From Tolypeutes matacus (Eukaryota; Chordata; Mammalia; Cingulata; Chlamyphoridae): DNA of 64,000 nt. Positions within the stretch are counted from its first letter, which is position 1. Every line of letters starts with the position of its first letter. Below, one piece after another: positions 48,241 to 59,090 of the stretch. The stretch covers positions 1 through 64,000 of the forward strand of contig JAKSZT010054001.1 of NCBI GenBank assembly GCA_026826555.1, given 5' to 3'. The notes under the pieces were generated by a model, which ran no database searches, was not told the origin of the DNA, and saw only the letters and a list, made by a program, of their open reading frames with translations. A program made the translations under genes and the position numbers.

Positions 48241-48688
48241 TGTATTAGTCAGGGTTTTCTTGGGAAACAGAATCAGAGATATCTGTCAATAATATAAGAT
48301 TTTAAAAGAGTCTCTCATGCAACCGTGGGGATGCACAAGTCCAGGTTCCGCAGGCAGGCAGTAAACCAGTGGCTCTGATGAAAGTCCGATGAAAGGTTGT
48401 TGATGAGTTTCTGGGAGAAGTTGCCTGTCCAATGACTAGCTAGGAAATTCTCTCTGAATGTTGAAATCACTTCCTCTTTTAAGACATTCAACTGATTGGA
48501 TAAAAGCACCACCCATTGATGATGTAATCTCCCTGATTGATGCAGATGTAATCAGCCATCCATGCAGTAAACTCACTGGTGATTGAAGTCCATAAATGCT
48601 CTTGCGTTACAATTAGCCCAGTGCTTGCTGGAACAAACACCTGGACACAATTACCTGGCCGAGTTGACACATTAGGCTAACCATCACA
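48241..48688 (-). mobile_element. 3' LTR of the ERV-L provirus (MLT2-like)
   Basis: On the minus strand it begins tgtgatggttagcctaatgt and ends ttcccaagaaaaccctgact followed by aataca. It is collinear with the solo LTR at 22163-22819. Immediately upstream on the minus strand is the purine-rich acaaggggtggac, a polypurine tract, and then the internal region. It marks the 3' end of the class III provirus. Confidence 0.9.
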
Positions 48689-49053
48689 GTCCACCCCTTG
48701 TCAACTCGGCAATCATACACATCACTCTAAACCATACTTAGTCTCTAAGTAAAAACAATAACAGACAAGCATACATATGTATTTCTGCCTAACAATGTTC
48801 AACTCCCCTGTGTACAACCGGAAACACATTAATTCCCCACAGAACAGGGTGCAAGTCCTTGGGTAATATTCACTCTTAAACTTGACATCTTTAAATATTA
48901 TGACGTGGAATTAATACAACTTTTCATGATAGGGGAAAAGGTTGGGGAAGAAAACAAATTCATTTTGTGTACATATGCAATCATACTCATAATGAAACAT
49001 GGAAGAAGGGTTCATGACTATTACAGTCCTCGTTTCTGTAACTGGTCACATGG
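48689..49053 (-). other. ERV-L 3' internal region without env
   Basis: AT-rich sequence between the dUTPase stop and the 3' LTR. No envelope coding is seen, in keeping with ERV-L elements, which normally lack env. Confidence 0.65.
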
Positions 49054-49683
49054 TCAAAGTTCATATTTATCACTACCTTCTTCCACTATCCATTCCATGT
49101 TCCCGTTAACTTCAGCAAGCACTTCAACTGGCTGTGGTTCTTTGCCTGGTGGGGTGACCCAAACTTTCATTCCCGAAGATTCTGGGCCATTGTTAGTTCT
49201 GCTTGAATTGGTTTGTTGCAATTTTCCACTGACTTTAATCACAGGGCATGGCAGGACTAGGAGACACCCTAGAGGATCTCCTGCATTCCAGGCAAACTCT
49301 TCTTTACCACCATTATGTAGATGTAGTCCTATTTCCCCTTGATAGTCAGGATCAATTACCCCAGCCAGTACAGTAATTCCCTTCTTTGCCTGTTGATTCA
49401 CAGGTAAGAGGAGCCCAAAGTGGCCAGGTGGCAGTCTTAACTTCCAGTTGAATGGAATCATTGTTATGTTCCCTGGTGGCAGCACTCCTTCTTTTGGGAC
49501 TAAAACCTGTAGACCAGCAGAGCTTAAGGTTGCAGAGACAAGAAGCAAAAATTTTCCTAGTGGGTCACTAGGGGTAATAGTGAGTGGTGCCATTCCCATT
49601 TCCACCCCTTGATTCCTGGACCCATGAATCCTAGCTATGGGAGAAACAGCACCATAGAGAAGACACTGATTCAGAGCATACAC
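49054..49683 (-). pseudogene. ERV-L dUTPase domain
   Basis: dUTPase hydrolyses dUTP to limit uracil incorporation. ERV-L elements carry it after integrase, which is the order here. The 209-codon frame has the signature block GVIDPDYQGEIGLHLHNGG, and GDPLGCLLVLP matches the following conserved motif. The first motif reads SAGLQ, with Gln where Asp is usual, and no C-terminal Gly-rich motif is visible. It is in frame with the integrase upstream, separated by a stop at 49690-49692. Probably inactive. Confidence 0.88.
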
Positions 49684-49689
49684 AGCCTC

Positions 49690-50409
49690 CTAGAGAACAT
49701 TGTCCCAGCCCTGCAATGTATTGCCACCTAGTTGACACCGTAATTGAGTCTTCAAAAGGCCATTCCACCGTTCTATTAATCCAGCTGCTTCAGGGTGATG
49801 GGGAACATGGTAAGACCAGTGAATTCCATGGGCATGTGCCCATTCCCACACATCATTTGCTGTGAAATGGGTTCCTTGATCAGAAGCAATGCTGTGTGGA
49901 ATGCTCTGGCAGTAGATAAGACATTCGGTAAGTCCACAGATGGTAGTTTTGGAAGAAACATTGCGTGCCGGAAATGCAAACCCATAGCCAGAGTATGTGT
50001 CTATTCCAGTTAAAACAAATCGCTGCCCCTTCCATGGTGGAAGTGGCCCAATGTAGTCCACCTGCCACCAGGTAGCAGGCTGGTCACCTTGAGGAATGGT
50101 GCCATATCTGGGGCTGAGTGTGGGTCTCTGCTGCTGGCAGATTGGGCATTCAGCAGTGGCTGTAGCCAAGTCAACCTTGGTGAGAGGAAGTCCATGTTGC
50201 TGAGCCCATGCATAACCTCCATCCTTACCTCCATAGCCACTTTGTTCATGAGCCCATTGGGCAATGACAGGAGTGGCTGGGGAAAGAGGCTGAGCATTAG
50301 CCACAGAGAAGGTCATCTTATCCACTTGATTATTAAACTCTTCCTTGCTGAGGTCACCCTCTGGTGAGCATTCACGTGGGACACAAATATGTTCATGTTT
50401 TTTGCCCAC
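49690..50409 (-). pseudogene. ERV-L integrase
   Basis: Integrase inserts viral DNA into the host genome. A zinc-binding region precedes the core (AHEQSGYGG to CPICQQQ, an HHCC arrangement). The catalytic triad D-D-E is visible as WQVDYIGPLP, IASDQGTHFTAND and HPEAAGLIERWNG. The 239-codon frame ends in a stop just before the dUTPase. The N-terminus is joined to RNase H through a frameshift near 50410-50420. Confidence 0.9.
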
Positions 50410-50419
50410 TCAGAAAAGT

Positions 50420-50839
50420 CTATCCACATAGCTCTTCCCCAAACCTCCTTGTCACCGATTTTCCAATCTTGTTCCTTCCAAGTCTCTGACCATCCAGCCA
50501 AACGATGGCAACAGCCCATGAATCAGTGTACAAACGCACCTCTGGCCATTTCTTCTTCCAAGCAAAATGAACAACTAGATGCACTGCTCGAAGCTCTGTC
50601 CACTGGGAGGATTTGCCCTTACCACTATCCTTCAAGGATGTCCCAGGAAAAGGCTGCAGTGCTGCAGCTATCCACTTTCGGGTGGTACCTGCATAACGTG
50701 CAGAACCATCTGTAAACCAGGCCCGAGTTTTCTCACCCTCAGTCAACTGATTGTAAGGGACTCCCCAAGAGGCCAAAGCTGTGGGCTGGGAAAGAGAAGG
50801 TAACATGGCAGGGGTGGTGACCATGGGCATTTGGGCCAC
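50420..50839 (-). pseudogene. ERV-L RNase H
   Basis: RNase H degrades the RNA of the RNA-DNA hybrid. Catalytic acidic residues are visible in order as WFTDGSARYAG, SQWTELRAVHL and RLYTDSWAVAI. Between this and the RT thumb (50840-51153) the reading is interrupted by stops. Confidence 0.88.
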
Positions 50840-51153
50840 TTCCTCATGTAACTTACTTGTGCCTTCAGGACCTGCTCGAGCCCTATTTCATATATACCAC
50901 TTCCACTTTATTATGGAGTGCTGCTGTGCATGCCCAACTTTATGGTTTGGTGGGTCAGACAATACCCAGCTCATGATAGCAACTCAGGTCTTATTGTAAC
51001 TTGATGGCCCATGGTTAAGCATTCAGTCTCTACTAAAGCCCAGTAGCAAGCCAAAAGCTGCTTCTCAAAAGGGGAGTAGTTATCTGCAGAGGATGGCAAG
51101 GCTTTGATCCAAAATCCTAAGGGTCTGCGTTGTGATTCCTCTATAGGGGCCTG

Positions 51154-52250
51154 CTAAAGGCTCCAGATAGCATCTCTATTGGCCACTGAAACTTCCAGCA
51201 CCATTGGATCTGCTGGATCATATGGTTCAAGTGGTAGTGCAGCTTGCACAGCAGCCTGGACCTGTCGCAGGGCTTTCTCTTGTTCCCGTCCCCAATCAAA
51301 ACTAGCAGCTTTTCTGGTCACTCGGTAAATGGGCTGCAGTAACACACCCAAATGAGGAATGTGTTGTCTCCAAAATCCAAAGAGGCCAACTAAGCGTTGT
51401 GCCTCTTTTTTGGTCGTAGGAGCGGCCAGGTGCAACAGCTTATCCTTTACTTTAGAAGGGATATCTCGACAGGCCCCACACCACTGGACACCCAGAAATT
51501 TCACTGAGGTGGAAGGACCCTGTATTTTTGTTGGATTTATCTCCCATCCTCTCTCACACAAATGCCTTACCAATAAATCTAGAGTCTTTGCTACTTCTTG
51601 CTCAGTAGGTCCTATCAACATGATATCATCAATATAATGGACCAGTGTAATGTCTCATGGGAGGGAGAGACGATCAAGTTCCCTGCAGACAATATTACGA
51701 CATAGAGCTGGAGAGTTGATATACCCCTGAGGCAGGACAGTGAAAGTATACTGCTGGCCTTGCCAGCTGAAAGCAAACTGTTTCTGGTGGACCTTACTAA
51801 TGGCAATTGAGAAAAAAGCATTTGCCAGATCAACAGCTGCATACCAGGTACCAGGGGAAGTGTTGATTTGCTCAAGCAATGATACCACATCTGGGACAGC
51901 AGCTGCAATTGGAGTCACCACCTGGGTAAGTTTACGATAATCTACTGTCATCCTCCAAGATCCATCTGTTTTCTGCACAGGCCAAATAGGAGAGTTGAAT
52001 GGGGATGTGGTGGGAATCACCACCCCTGAATCCTTCAAATCCTTGATGGTGGCACTAATCTCTGCAATACCTCCAGGATTCTGGTATTGCCTTTAATTTA
52101 CTATTTTGCTAGGCAGGGGCAGTTCTAGAGGCTTCCACTTGGCCTTTCCAACCATAATAGCCCTCATTCCACGAGTCAGGGATCCAATGCGGGGATTCTG
52201 CCAGTTACTGAGTATGTCTATTCCAATTATGCATTCTGGAACTGGAGAAA
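51154..52250 (-). pseudogene. ERV-L reverse transcriptase
   Basis: The coding order on the minus strand is fingers ([28 protein letters not shown]), palm ([28 protein letters not shown]) and thumb ([11 protein letters not shown]). One stop at 51655-51657 lies just before the YIDDIM catalytic block, so the RT is split into two frames that remain in register with each other; another stop lies near 52093. The upstream end is cut at 52250 by the solo LTR. Confidence 0.92.
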
Positions 52251-52926
52251 TGCTGCTTTGTTCCCGGGCCTGAGGGTGATCAGCCCTGCTGCAGCCCGGG
52301 GGGCGACACTGGCTAGTTGTGGGCCGTCCGGCGTGCACTCCGGAACGGCGGGGGGGTGAAGAAGTTGTCAGGAGAGCGCAGGCCCGGCTCCCTGGTCTTC
52401 ACGGAGGTTAAGGAGAAGTTGTCACAGGGTCGCCGTTTGGTGCCCTGTGGTCTCCCTGACAGTACTAAATGAAGAGACACCACTCACTTGCTTGCTGGAA
52501 GGTAAGACCTTTATTCAGGGAGAGCTGCGCAGTTTTATAGGCAGAGTTGGGCGGGGGTGAGCGTGCTGTCTTCTGATAGGGCTAAGCTGTTGCCGGGCGT
52601 GGGGGGAAGATTTGGGAGGGAGGGGGGAGGCTAGAGGAGAAGGCCAACATGTAAACGGGGCGGTCCTCTAGCCAGGGGTGGAAGATTGCTATAGGGTGGC
52701 TCGGTGTTGCTAGGGCAGGAGGGCAGAATTGGGAACGGTAGGGGGTGAAGCAAGGTTGTCCAAATAAGGCAATAACTGGGGCGAGAGCTCTGATTGGTGA
52801 GGAGGAACAAGGAAGTGGGAGAGAGGGAAGGGGGGAACGGGGGAAGGGGTTATGCCTCGCAGGCGAGGCTAAGGCAAGGCTTGCAGCTTGCAAATGTGGC
52901 AAGGCCTGTGGCTTGCAGATACTGCA
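52251..52926 (-). mobile_element. solo LTR of the B-family betaretrovirus in ERV-L pol
   Basis: On the minus strand it begins tgcagtatctgcaagccaca and ends cccgggaacaaagcagca. The 3' LTR of provirus B (61227-61773) begins and ends almost identically. It carries a TATA-like block (minus tataaaa, plus 52533-52538) and aataaa (plus 52510-52515). The perfect 6-base duplication gagaaa at 52245-52250 and 52927-52932 fits betaretroviral integration. At 676 bp it is about 130 bp longer than the B LTR. Recombination between two LTRs removed the rest of the provirus. The plus-strand Gly/Arg-rich frames here are artefacts. Confidence 0.93.
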
Positions 52927-52932
52927 GAGAAA

Positions 52933-53228
52933 TAACCACAGAATGGGTCCGGGGACCCACTGGACCCACTGTGAGACGGACCTGAGCTAAAACCCCATCA
53001 ATCACCTGACCTCCATAAGCCCCTACTCTGACTGGTGGACCACAGTGATGTTTTGGGTCTTCTGGAATTAATGTGATTTCTGAGCCAGTGTCTAATAATC
53101 CCCGAAATGTCTGATCATTTCCTTTTCCCCAATGCACAGTTACTCTGCCAAAAGGCCGTAGGTGTCCCTGGGAAAATGTGGGAGGAAGATTAACTGTATA
53201 AATTTTTGGCAGTTTAACAGGATCCTTC
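52933..53228 (-). pseudogene. ERV-L protease
   Basis: The minus-strand frame carries the aspartic-protease motif FRGLLDTGSEITLIPED, followed by VGAYGGQVIDGVLAQVRLTV. The downstream part was separated from the RT by the solo LTR. The upstream side (KLPKIYTVNLPPTFSQG) is cut at 53228 by the 5' LTR of provirus A, so ERV-L gag and its 5' LTR must lie beyond the window, on the far side of provirus A. Confidence 0.88.
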
Positions 53229-53668
53229 TGTTGAACCCTAAATTAGCCTACCCATAGGCCTTCATGGCAACCAGAGTAACGTAGAAAAGAAAAGTTTCCC
53301 ACTGTCTCCCAAGTGTCTTATCTGAAAAGCACACCCTCCCCTCCCTTAAACAATCTCGCAAGGACAGACAAGCATACAACCTCCCCTCCTTTGAACAATC
53401 CTGCAAGGACATCTCAACCCTGCAGCTGTGCCCCAGGCTATCAGGGCATTCTTTGCAAACACTAGCTAACTGCCAAAATCCGCTTCTGTTTATCCCGCTT
53501 GCTTGCAAACTGCGACAGCAACCCCCTATAAAAAGGAGCCATTTTAAAACCTGGGTGCTGCAGTTCTCTCCTGCATGAGAGGTGCTGCAGACGCCCCGCG
53601 GGCTTAGCTCAATAAACTTCATAAAAGTGGTTAAAGTCTGAGTGTGGTCAATCTTCTGGGTTATAACA
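53229..53668 (+). mobile_element. 5' LTR of gammaretroviral provirus A
   Basis: Starts tgttgaaccctaaattagcc and ends cttctgggttataaca, with short TGTT/AACA terminal inverted repeats. TATA box tataaaaa at 53527-53534 and polyadenylation signal aataaa at 53611-53616 give a U3-R-U5 layout. It is directly followed by a primer binding site. The A 3' LTR lies outside the window, so the target duplication cannot be tested. Confidence 0.85.
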
Positions 53669-53670
53669 TT

Positions 53671-53688
53671 TGGAGGCCCCAGCGGGAT
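53671..53688 (+). promoter_or_regulatory. primer binding site, tRNA-Thr type
   Basis: tggaggccccagcgggat lies two bases after the LTR. It matches the reverse complement of the 3' end of tRNA-Thr(UGU) in 17 of 18 positions as I recall it. Confidence 0.75.
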
Positions 53689-54055
53689 CAACTGCGAGGT
53701 CCCCCTTAATTGGGGTCGACCTCCTCAGACTAAGCGGGAAGTGCCTCCACTTCCTCGCCTTTGCTTTTAATTCGTGATCGGATTCGGACTAGGACGGTGG
53801 CCTGGAGGAATCTGGTAAGGGATTCTCCCTTTTGTGTTGGCTCCGGAGCATTTGTGGGGGCTGTTGCAGGCGGGACGCCGCAGTACTGCACTCCCCGAAT
53901 CAGGGATGGGACGCCCTTTCCTGATTTTGGAAACCGTTAGGTTTCACTTTGGTATTTGTTGTGTGAGTGGGAGTGAGCTAGTCTCCAGTGTTTTGTTCGT
54001 TTGTCTGTCTATGTTCAGTGTTTCTTGGTGTTTTAACTGTTTTAACCCTGACAGG
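53689..54055 (+). other. provirus A leader
   Basis: Untranslated leader between the primer site and gag. It would include the packaging region and splice donor, but I cannot place either with confidence. Confidence 0.5.
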
Positions 54056-55287
54056 ATGGGACAAGGAAAATCCACTCCACGGACTCCTCTTGAATGCATT
54101 CTTGCTAATTTTCCTGATTTCTTTAAGAGATCCTGTGACTATGGGAAGCCAGCAGATCCAGGCTTCCTACGGACCCTCTGTGAACTTGAATGGCCAGCCT
54201 TCCGAATAGATTGGCCTTCGGAAGGCTCATATGATTTATCTCTGTTGTTTGCTGTACGGTCTGTTGTTTATGGGGTTCCCCACCCCGACCAGAGGGTTTA
54301 TATAGGTGTTTAGATTGACATTGTGTATGATAAAGTAGATTATATCCAGAAATTATATCCAGAAACCAGGGAAGGGTAGGCAGAAAAACCATTTTAGTAA
54401 CTGCCCCGAAACCTCGAGGGGCACGGGGTCCCCCGAAAGAAAAGAAAGATGAAAAATCAGAGAACAGAAACCCCGTTTTATATCCTGTTCTGCCGGGGGA
54501 AACTGATGATATAGCTGAAAGCTTATTTGACCCCCTGCCTTACTCCCTCGCAGCAACAGGCCCCAGGGCGCTCGCCCCAAGGGGAAGTCCAGAGTCCTCC
54601 CCACACAAGAGGGGGATCTCTCTATCAGCCCCCTCCACCAGGGCCTGATTCTTCAGTGCCCCTGTTGCCGCTCAGGGAAGTTCCTCCTCAACCAGGGGCG
54701 CCTCCGGGCCATACTCGAATGATTTATGTCCCATTTTCCACCTCTGATCTCTATAATTAGAAACACCAGAACCCTCCTTTTTCAGAGGACCCCCAGAGGT
54801 TGATTTCGCTTTTAGAAACTATTTTCCACACTCATCAGCCTACCTGGGATGATTGTCAACAGATTTCACAAACTTTGTTCACTTCTGAGGAGAGAGAGGG
54901 AATCCATCAGGAGGCTGCTAAGATTATCTTGGGGGACAATGAGGGGGACTCCCAGACTAGGAGGGATGAATTAGAAGAATTACTCCCTTCGAGTCCTCCT
55001 CGGAACCCTAACACTGATGCAGGGATGACAGCCTTGCGCCACTATCGCCAGTCTCTACTTAGGGGTCTAAGGGCTGCAGCTAAAAAGCCTACTAATTTAA
55101 CTAAGGTTAGTGCAGTCATGCAGGGTAAGGACGAGTCCCCGGCTGCTTTCTTAGAGAGATTATTGGAGGCATATCGAATGTACACCCCCTTAGACCCAGA
55201 AGATGAAAATAACAGACGAATGGTAAACATGGCGTTCGTCTCTCAGTCGGCCCCAGATATTAGAAAAAAAACTTCAAAAGCAAGAAG
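54056..55287 (+). pseudogene. provirus A gag, N-terminal two-thirds (MA, spacer, CA)
   Basis: Gag is the structural polyprotein. MA starts MGQGKSTPRTPLE (N-myristoylation glycine) and stops at 54313. A Pro-rich spacer follows at about 54527-54760 (QQAPGRSPQGE). CA (54800 onward) has the major homology region QGKDESPAAFLERLLEAYR at about codons 107-125 of that frame. A run of 8 A at 55264-55271 shifts the frame just before provirus B interrupts CA at 55287. The remaining gag continues at 61774. Several stops, non-functional. Confidence 0.9.
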
Positions 55288-55305
55288 TGGCGCCCAACGT
55301 GGGGC
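55288..55305 (+). promoter_or_regulatory. primer binding site, tRNA-Lys1,2 type
   Basis: tggcgcccaacgtggggc matches the tRNA-Lys(CUU) 3' end in all 18 positions, the primer of D-type betaretroviruses. It abuts provirus A gag directly (caagaag then tggcgcc), with no LTR before it. Confidence 0.92.
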
Positions 55306-55588
55306 ACTGTCGGCGGGATAGGATCACGCGCGGTCTTCCGGATCTGGTAACAAACAGAGGTCCCTTGTAAATTTCCCCTTTTCGGCCGCGACTGTTTCCT
55401 TTCTCCTGCTGCTAGAGAGCATATGTACCTTGTTATCTTCCTTTTGCTTCCTATCATTCTTCTCTTCGCCTTTCGTATCTTGCTCCACTGCTTCCCTAGC
55501 GCCTCTGAGACCCCGTTCCTGCTAACAATCTTCTCTCTCCTGCTGCTCATTCTCCTCCTTGTCCTTGTTTCCTTTCTAGCCTCCGGAC
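55306..55588 (+). other. provirus B leader
   Basis: Untranslated, pyrimidine-rich sequence between the primer site and gag. No motif placed with confidence. Confidence 0.55.
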
Positions 55589-56293
55589 ATGGGGGCCTCC
55601 TTTTCCAAGCACCAAGCTCCGCAGGTTCGAGCTCTAGCGGGCCTTCTAGCGTGTCACAATTGTAAAGCTTCCTCTAAACAACTCCAAGTTTTCTGGGATC
55701 TTCTTCTCCCTTTCAATCCCTGGCTCCCCACCGCCAATCTTTGGGACCCTGATACCTATCGCCTACTTATCGATCGGGTGACCTCCGCCATAGAGCATGA
55801 GAACAAGCGCTTTCCTCCTGGCCTCATCCCCACACTTATTACCATCCGCTCCTGTCTCCTCGGCGCTAAGCCTCTAGAAGTCTCCCTCTCGGAGCCCTCC
55901 TCTTCTGAGGAGGACTGTGAGAACTCTAACGCTCTAGTCTTCCAGCTTAACAACCTTTTGGAAGACTCCGATACTGCTTCCAAACCCCTAACAAAACCCA
56001 CTAACAACCGCGCTCAAAATGGCGCACTTCCGCCTTCTTCACCGCCTGAAAAGTGGAACCTTCTATATCCAGAACTCCCCTCCTCCGCTGAGGGCGGAGC
56101 TATGCTCCCCGCTAGCCCCGTCACCACACCACTTCCTGCCAAACCTCCTGACCCTCCTGCTCCCCCAATCGCTCTGTCACACCCCCCACCCCTTTCTCTC
56201 CCCAGCGGCCTTGGCACCTCTGCCCCGGCCACTCCCTATCCGCAATATAAAATTCTCAAAAGCAGTGAATTCAGAGATATATGTTTCTATTGA
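55589..56293 (+). pseudogene. provirus B gag N-terminus (matrix-like)
   Basis: An open frame of 234 codons starts MGASFSKHQAPQVRA, with the glycine for N-myristoylation. The matrix-like segment LLPFNPWLPTANLWDP to TIRSCLLG (about residues 39-89) recalls betaretroviral MA. After it come an acidic Ser/Glu stretch and a Pro-rich region (about 140-215: PAKPPDPPAPPIALS). The frame stops at 56293 in an abrupt shift to AT-rich DNA, with no capsid or nucleocapsid downstream. C-rich codon use contrasts with the following 2.9 kb. Truncated, so not a working Gag. Confidence 0.75.
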
Positions 56294-57480
56294 CGTGTTG
56301 TAACTTGTATTGTGTTTGTCTGGTTGTTCAGTATCAGTGTATATTTTGATACCTCCGGATAGTAATATTAATCTAATAAATAAAAATTATTATAAGAGCT
56401 CTATTCATATGGCCAAAAAATTAAATAAGCGCTTATATTAATAAATAAATATGGATATTAGTTTAAAATAATAAAAATAGTTATACTCAAATTAAACCAT
56501 TATTCTAACAAGTTTGTTTAATGTTAATGGTAATTGCATGTTGTCAGAAGTTTGCTTAAAAACAGTTTCTAAAATCATTGTGGTAACTTAAGTAAAGAAG
56601 GTATATAGAATGTGCTTTTATTATTAAAAGAAAGTAATTTTATCATAAGATAAAATGACTAAGTTATTAAAACAGGGTTGGAGTTTTGTTCTTTCTCGGG
56701 GTTTCTCAAGTCATTGGTCTGTTTTGGTGGAAGTTTGCACAGAATTTTTCTCCTGGGTGATCAGTGTGCAAGAGGGAAGATGTTTTATCAAAGTAGCTTC
56801 TTGTGCTTTGGCCTTGACATTTCCTTGGAGAGACAGGTTTTGTTACTTTTGGGGGAACATGATGTTTAAACCAGCTTTCTCAAAAAAGCTTTTTGTTTCA
56901 CACTGTTACAAATGGTTTGGTTCATTCCCTGAAAGGGGGTGGAATACTGAAAGTGGTTAAGTTCATGTGATAAAAGTTAAATAAAATATTTAAAAGTGTT
57001 GTACAATTAAAAGAAGTTTTCTAATTTTATGACAATTAAAGTTGTATAAATAAAAGGTTCATATAAATGCTTTAAAGGTGTATAAAATTGCTGAAAATTT
57101 AATAATATTTCAGTGTAATATTAAACAAAAGTATACTGTTATTAATCATAATTTTAATTATTTTAAAATATAATATGTTATAAAACTACCTCTCTGCCTA
57201 AAAATCAAAAGGCAGGTGCTTTAACTTAAGTTTGTCTGATTTACTCCACCTCTACTATATATAATAATAATAATAATAAATGGAAACTAAAATAGTAAGC
57301 GCATCAAAGATGTTTTGTTACAAATTAAAAAATAAATAAATAAATAAATAAATAAAGTGCATTTCAAATGGTGTTGTATTCCTCCCTGGAGGAGCTGGCC
57401 ACTCTCCCAGGGACTGATGCATAAACCTTGAAATGTACTGCCCAAGGAGTGTTGTGTTCCTTCCTGGGGAGGCTGGCCCC
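56294..57480 (+). other. AT-rich non-coding block inside provirus B
   Basis: Where capsid, nucleocapsid and protease should be, there is about 1.2 kb of AT-rich sequence with no recognised motif. Simple repeats include (AAT)n near 57262-57279 and (AAAT)n near 57330-57356. Near the end, two related copies of a 50-base block (gtgttgtattcctccctgga at 57373 and gtgttgtgttccttcctggg at 57449) lie in tandem. Either very decayed gag-pro or an unrelated insert. Confidence 0.5.
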
Positions 57481-57481
57481 T

Positions 57482-58042
57482 TCCTCAGGAATTAGCAAAA
57501 TACTCAGTAATTGGCATATTATTATTATTGACTTAAAAGATTGTTTTTTACTATTCCTCTTAATCCAAATGATAAAGAAAAATTTGCATTTACTATTCCT
57601 TCTATTAATCATTCAGCTCCTACTGAATGATATCAGTTCAAAGTTTTACCTTAGAGAATGATAACCAGTCCTACCTACATTATGTCAATCCTTTATTCAC
57701 ATTCCATTACAAATTTTGCAAAAACAATTTCCTAAGGTTATGATTATTCATTATATGGATGACATTCTTTTTGCCGCTGAGCAATCTTAAGAGCTGAAAC
57801 AATCATTTCAGCTGGCTAAAGAAATTCTTCCTCAACATGGGTTGCAAATAGCAGAAGAAAAAATTCAAAAACAGGTTCCTTTTCAATATTTAGGTCATAC
57901 TATTAATAGAAATATTATAACTCCACAAAAGGTCCAGTTTCGAACTGATAATTTATGTACTTCAAATAATTTTCAGAAATTACTGGGTGATATTAATTGG
58001 GTATGGCCTACTTTAAGAATTCCAACTTATGCTTTACCCTAA
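57482..58042 (+). pseudogene. provirus B reverse transcriptase, betaretroviral type
   Basis: [13 protein letters not shown] opens the palm. The catalytic block IIHYMDDILFAA lies at about 57738-57779. The downstream segment reads HGLQIAEEKIQK, FQYLGHTINRNI and NFQKLLGDINWVWPT, characteristic of class II (HERV-K/MMTV/D-type) reverse transcriptases. At least one frameshift near 57545 and stops near 57661-57664 and 57788 break it. AT-rich, unlike the gag and env of the same provirus. Confidence 0.85.
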
Positions 58043-59090
58043 CAAGAGACCCTGACTTAAATAGTCCTCGCATTTTAAGCCCAGAAGCAAAAGAGGAGTT
58101 AAATGGCTGGAAAAAAGAGTGCAAAATAGCCAACTAACAAGGATAACTGTAAATCTTCCAATTTCTCTTTTAATATTTCCATCTTGCCATTCCCCTACTG
58201 GGATACTTTGACAAGAGGATGGCATAATAGAATGGATATTCCTACCTAACAAAGATACAAAAAAACTTCTGATTATCATAAACTTACACATACTAATGCT
58301 TCTGGCTTACATCATAAATATCCCCACTTAACAGTAAAAGAAAGTAAGAGGATTGTTAGACAATGTACTACTTGTGGGCCCATAAATGCCCCCACTTTCT
58401 CTCCAGGAACTAATCCCCATGGAGAACATCCTAATGAAATTTGGCAAATGGATGTCACACATGTGCCTTCTTTTGGCCGCCTTCAGGATGTGCATGTGAC
58501 GGTGGATACATATTTTAATTTTATTTGGGCAACTGCTCAAGCTGGTGAAAAGGCCTTACATGTACGTTCTCATTTATTTCATTGTTTTGCTGTAATGGGC
58601 CTGCCAGCACAGCTAAAAACTGATAATGGGCCTGCCTATCTTAGTCAATCTTTCAAAAAATTTTGCAGTGACTGGAATATTCAACATGTTTCAGGAATTT
58701 CATATAACCCCGAAGGACAAGCAATAGTAGAAAAAAAAAGTAATCACTTATTAAAATTAATGTTGTAAAAACAAAAAGGGGGAGATGGAGGAGAGTCTGC
58801 TGGGGACAGACTGTCTAGAGTATTGCTTACCTTAAATTTTCTTAATAGACAACAAATTTCTAATATCACAGAAGCAAAAAGACATTAGGATGTTAAAAAA
58901 AAAAAAAAAGGAATGAAAATGAAAAATATGGACAACCTGTATATTGGAAAAATGAAAGAACCAATAAATGGAAAAAAACTTTTGGGGCCGAGGTTTTGCT
59001 CTTATCATTACAGAAACAGGAGAAGAGCAGTGGATCCTCTCTAGAAAAATCAAGCCTAGAGTTGAAGATGCTGCCAAGACTTAAACTATG
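58043..59090 (+). pseudogene. provirus B integrase, betaretroviral type
   Basis: 58328-58360 has the zinc-binding end (RQCTTCGP). The core reads IWQMDVTHVPSFG, LKTDNGPAYLSQSF and NPEGQAIVEKKSN, giving the D-D-E pattern with the last acidic residue as Glu in AIVEKK. The frame is open from about 58448 to 58768. The C-terminal part at about 58910-59080 is shifted. RNase H between RT and integrase is essentially missing, so about 1 kb of pol has been deleted. Confidence 0.82.

Noticed and set aside
52582..52990. Pro-rich and Gly/Arg-rich frames
   Set aside because: They are translations of an LTR.
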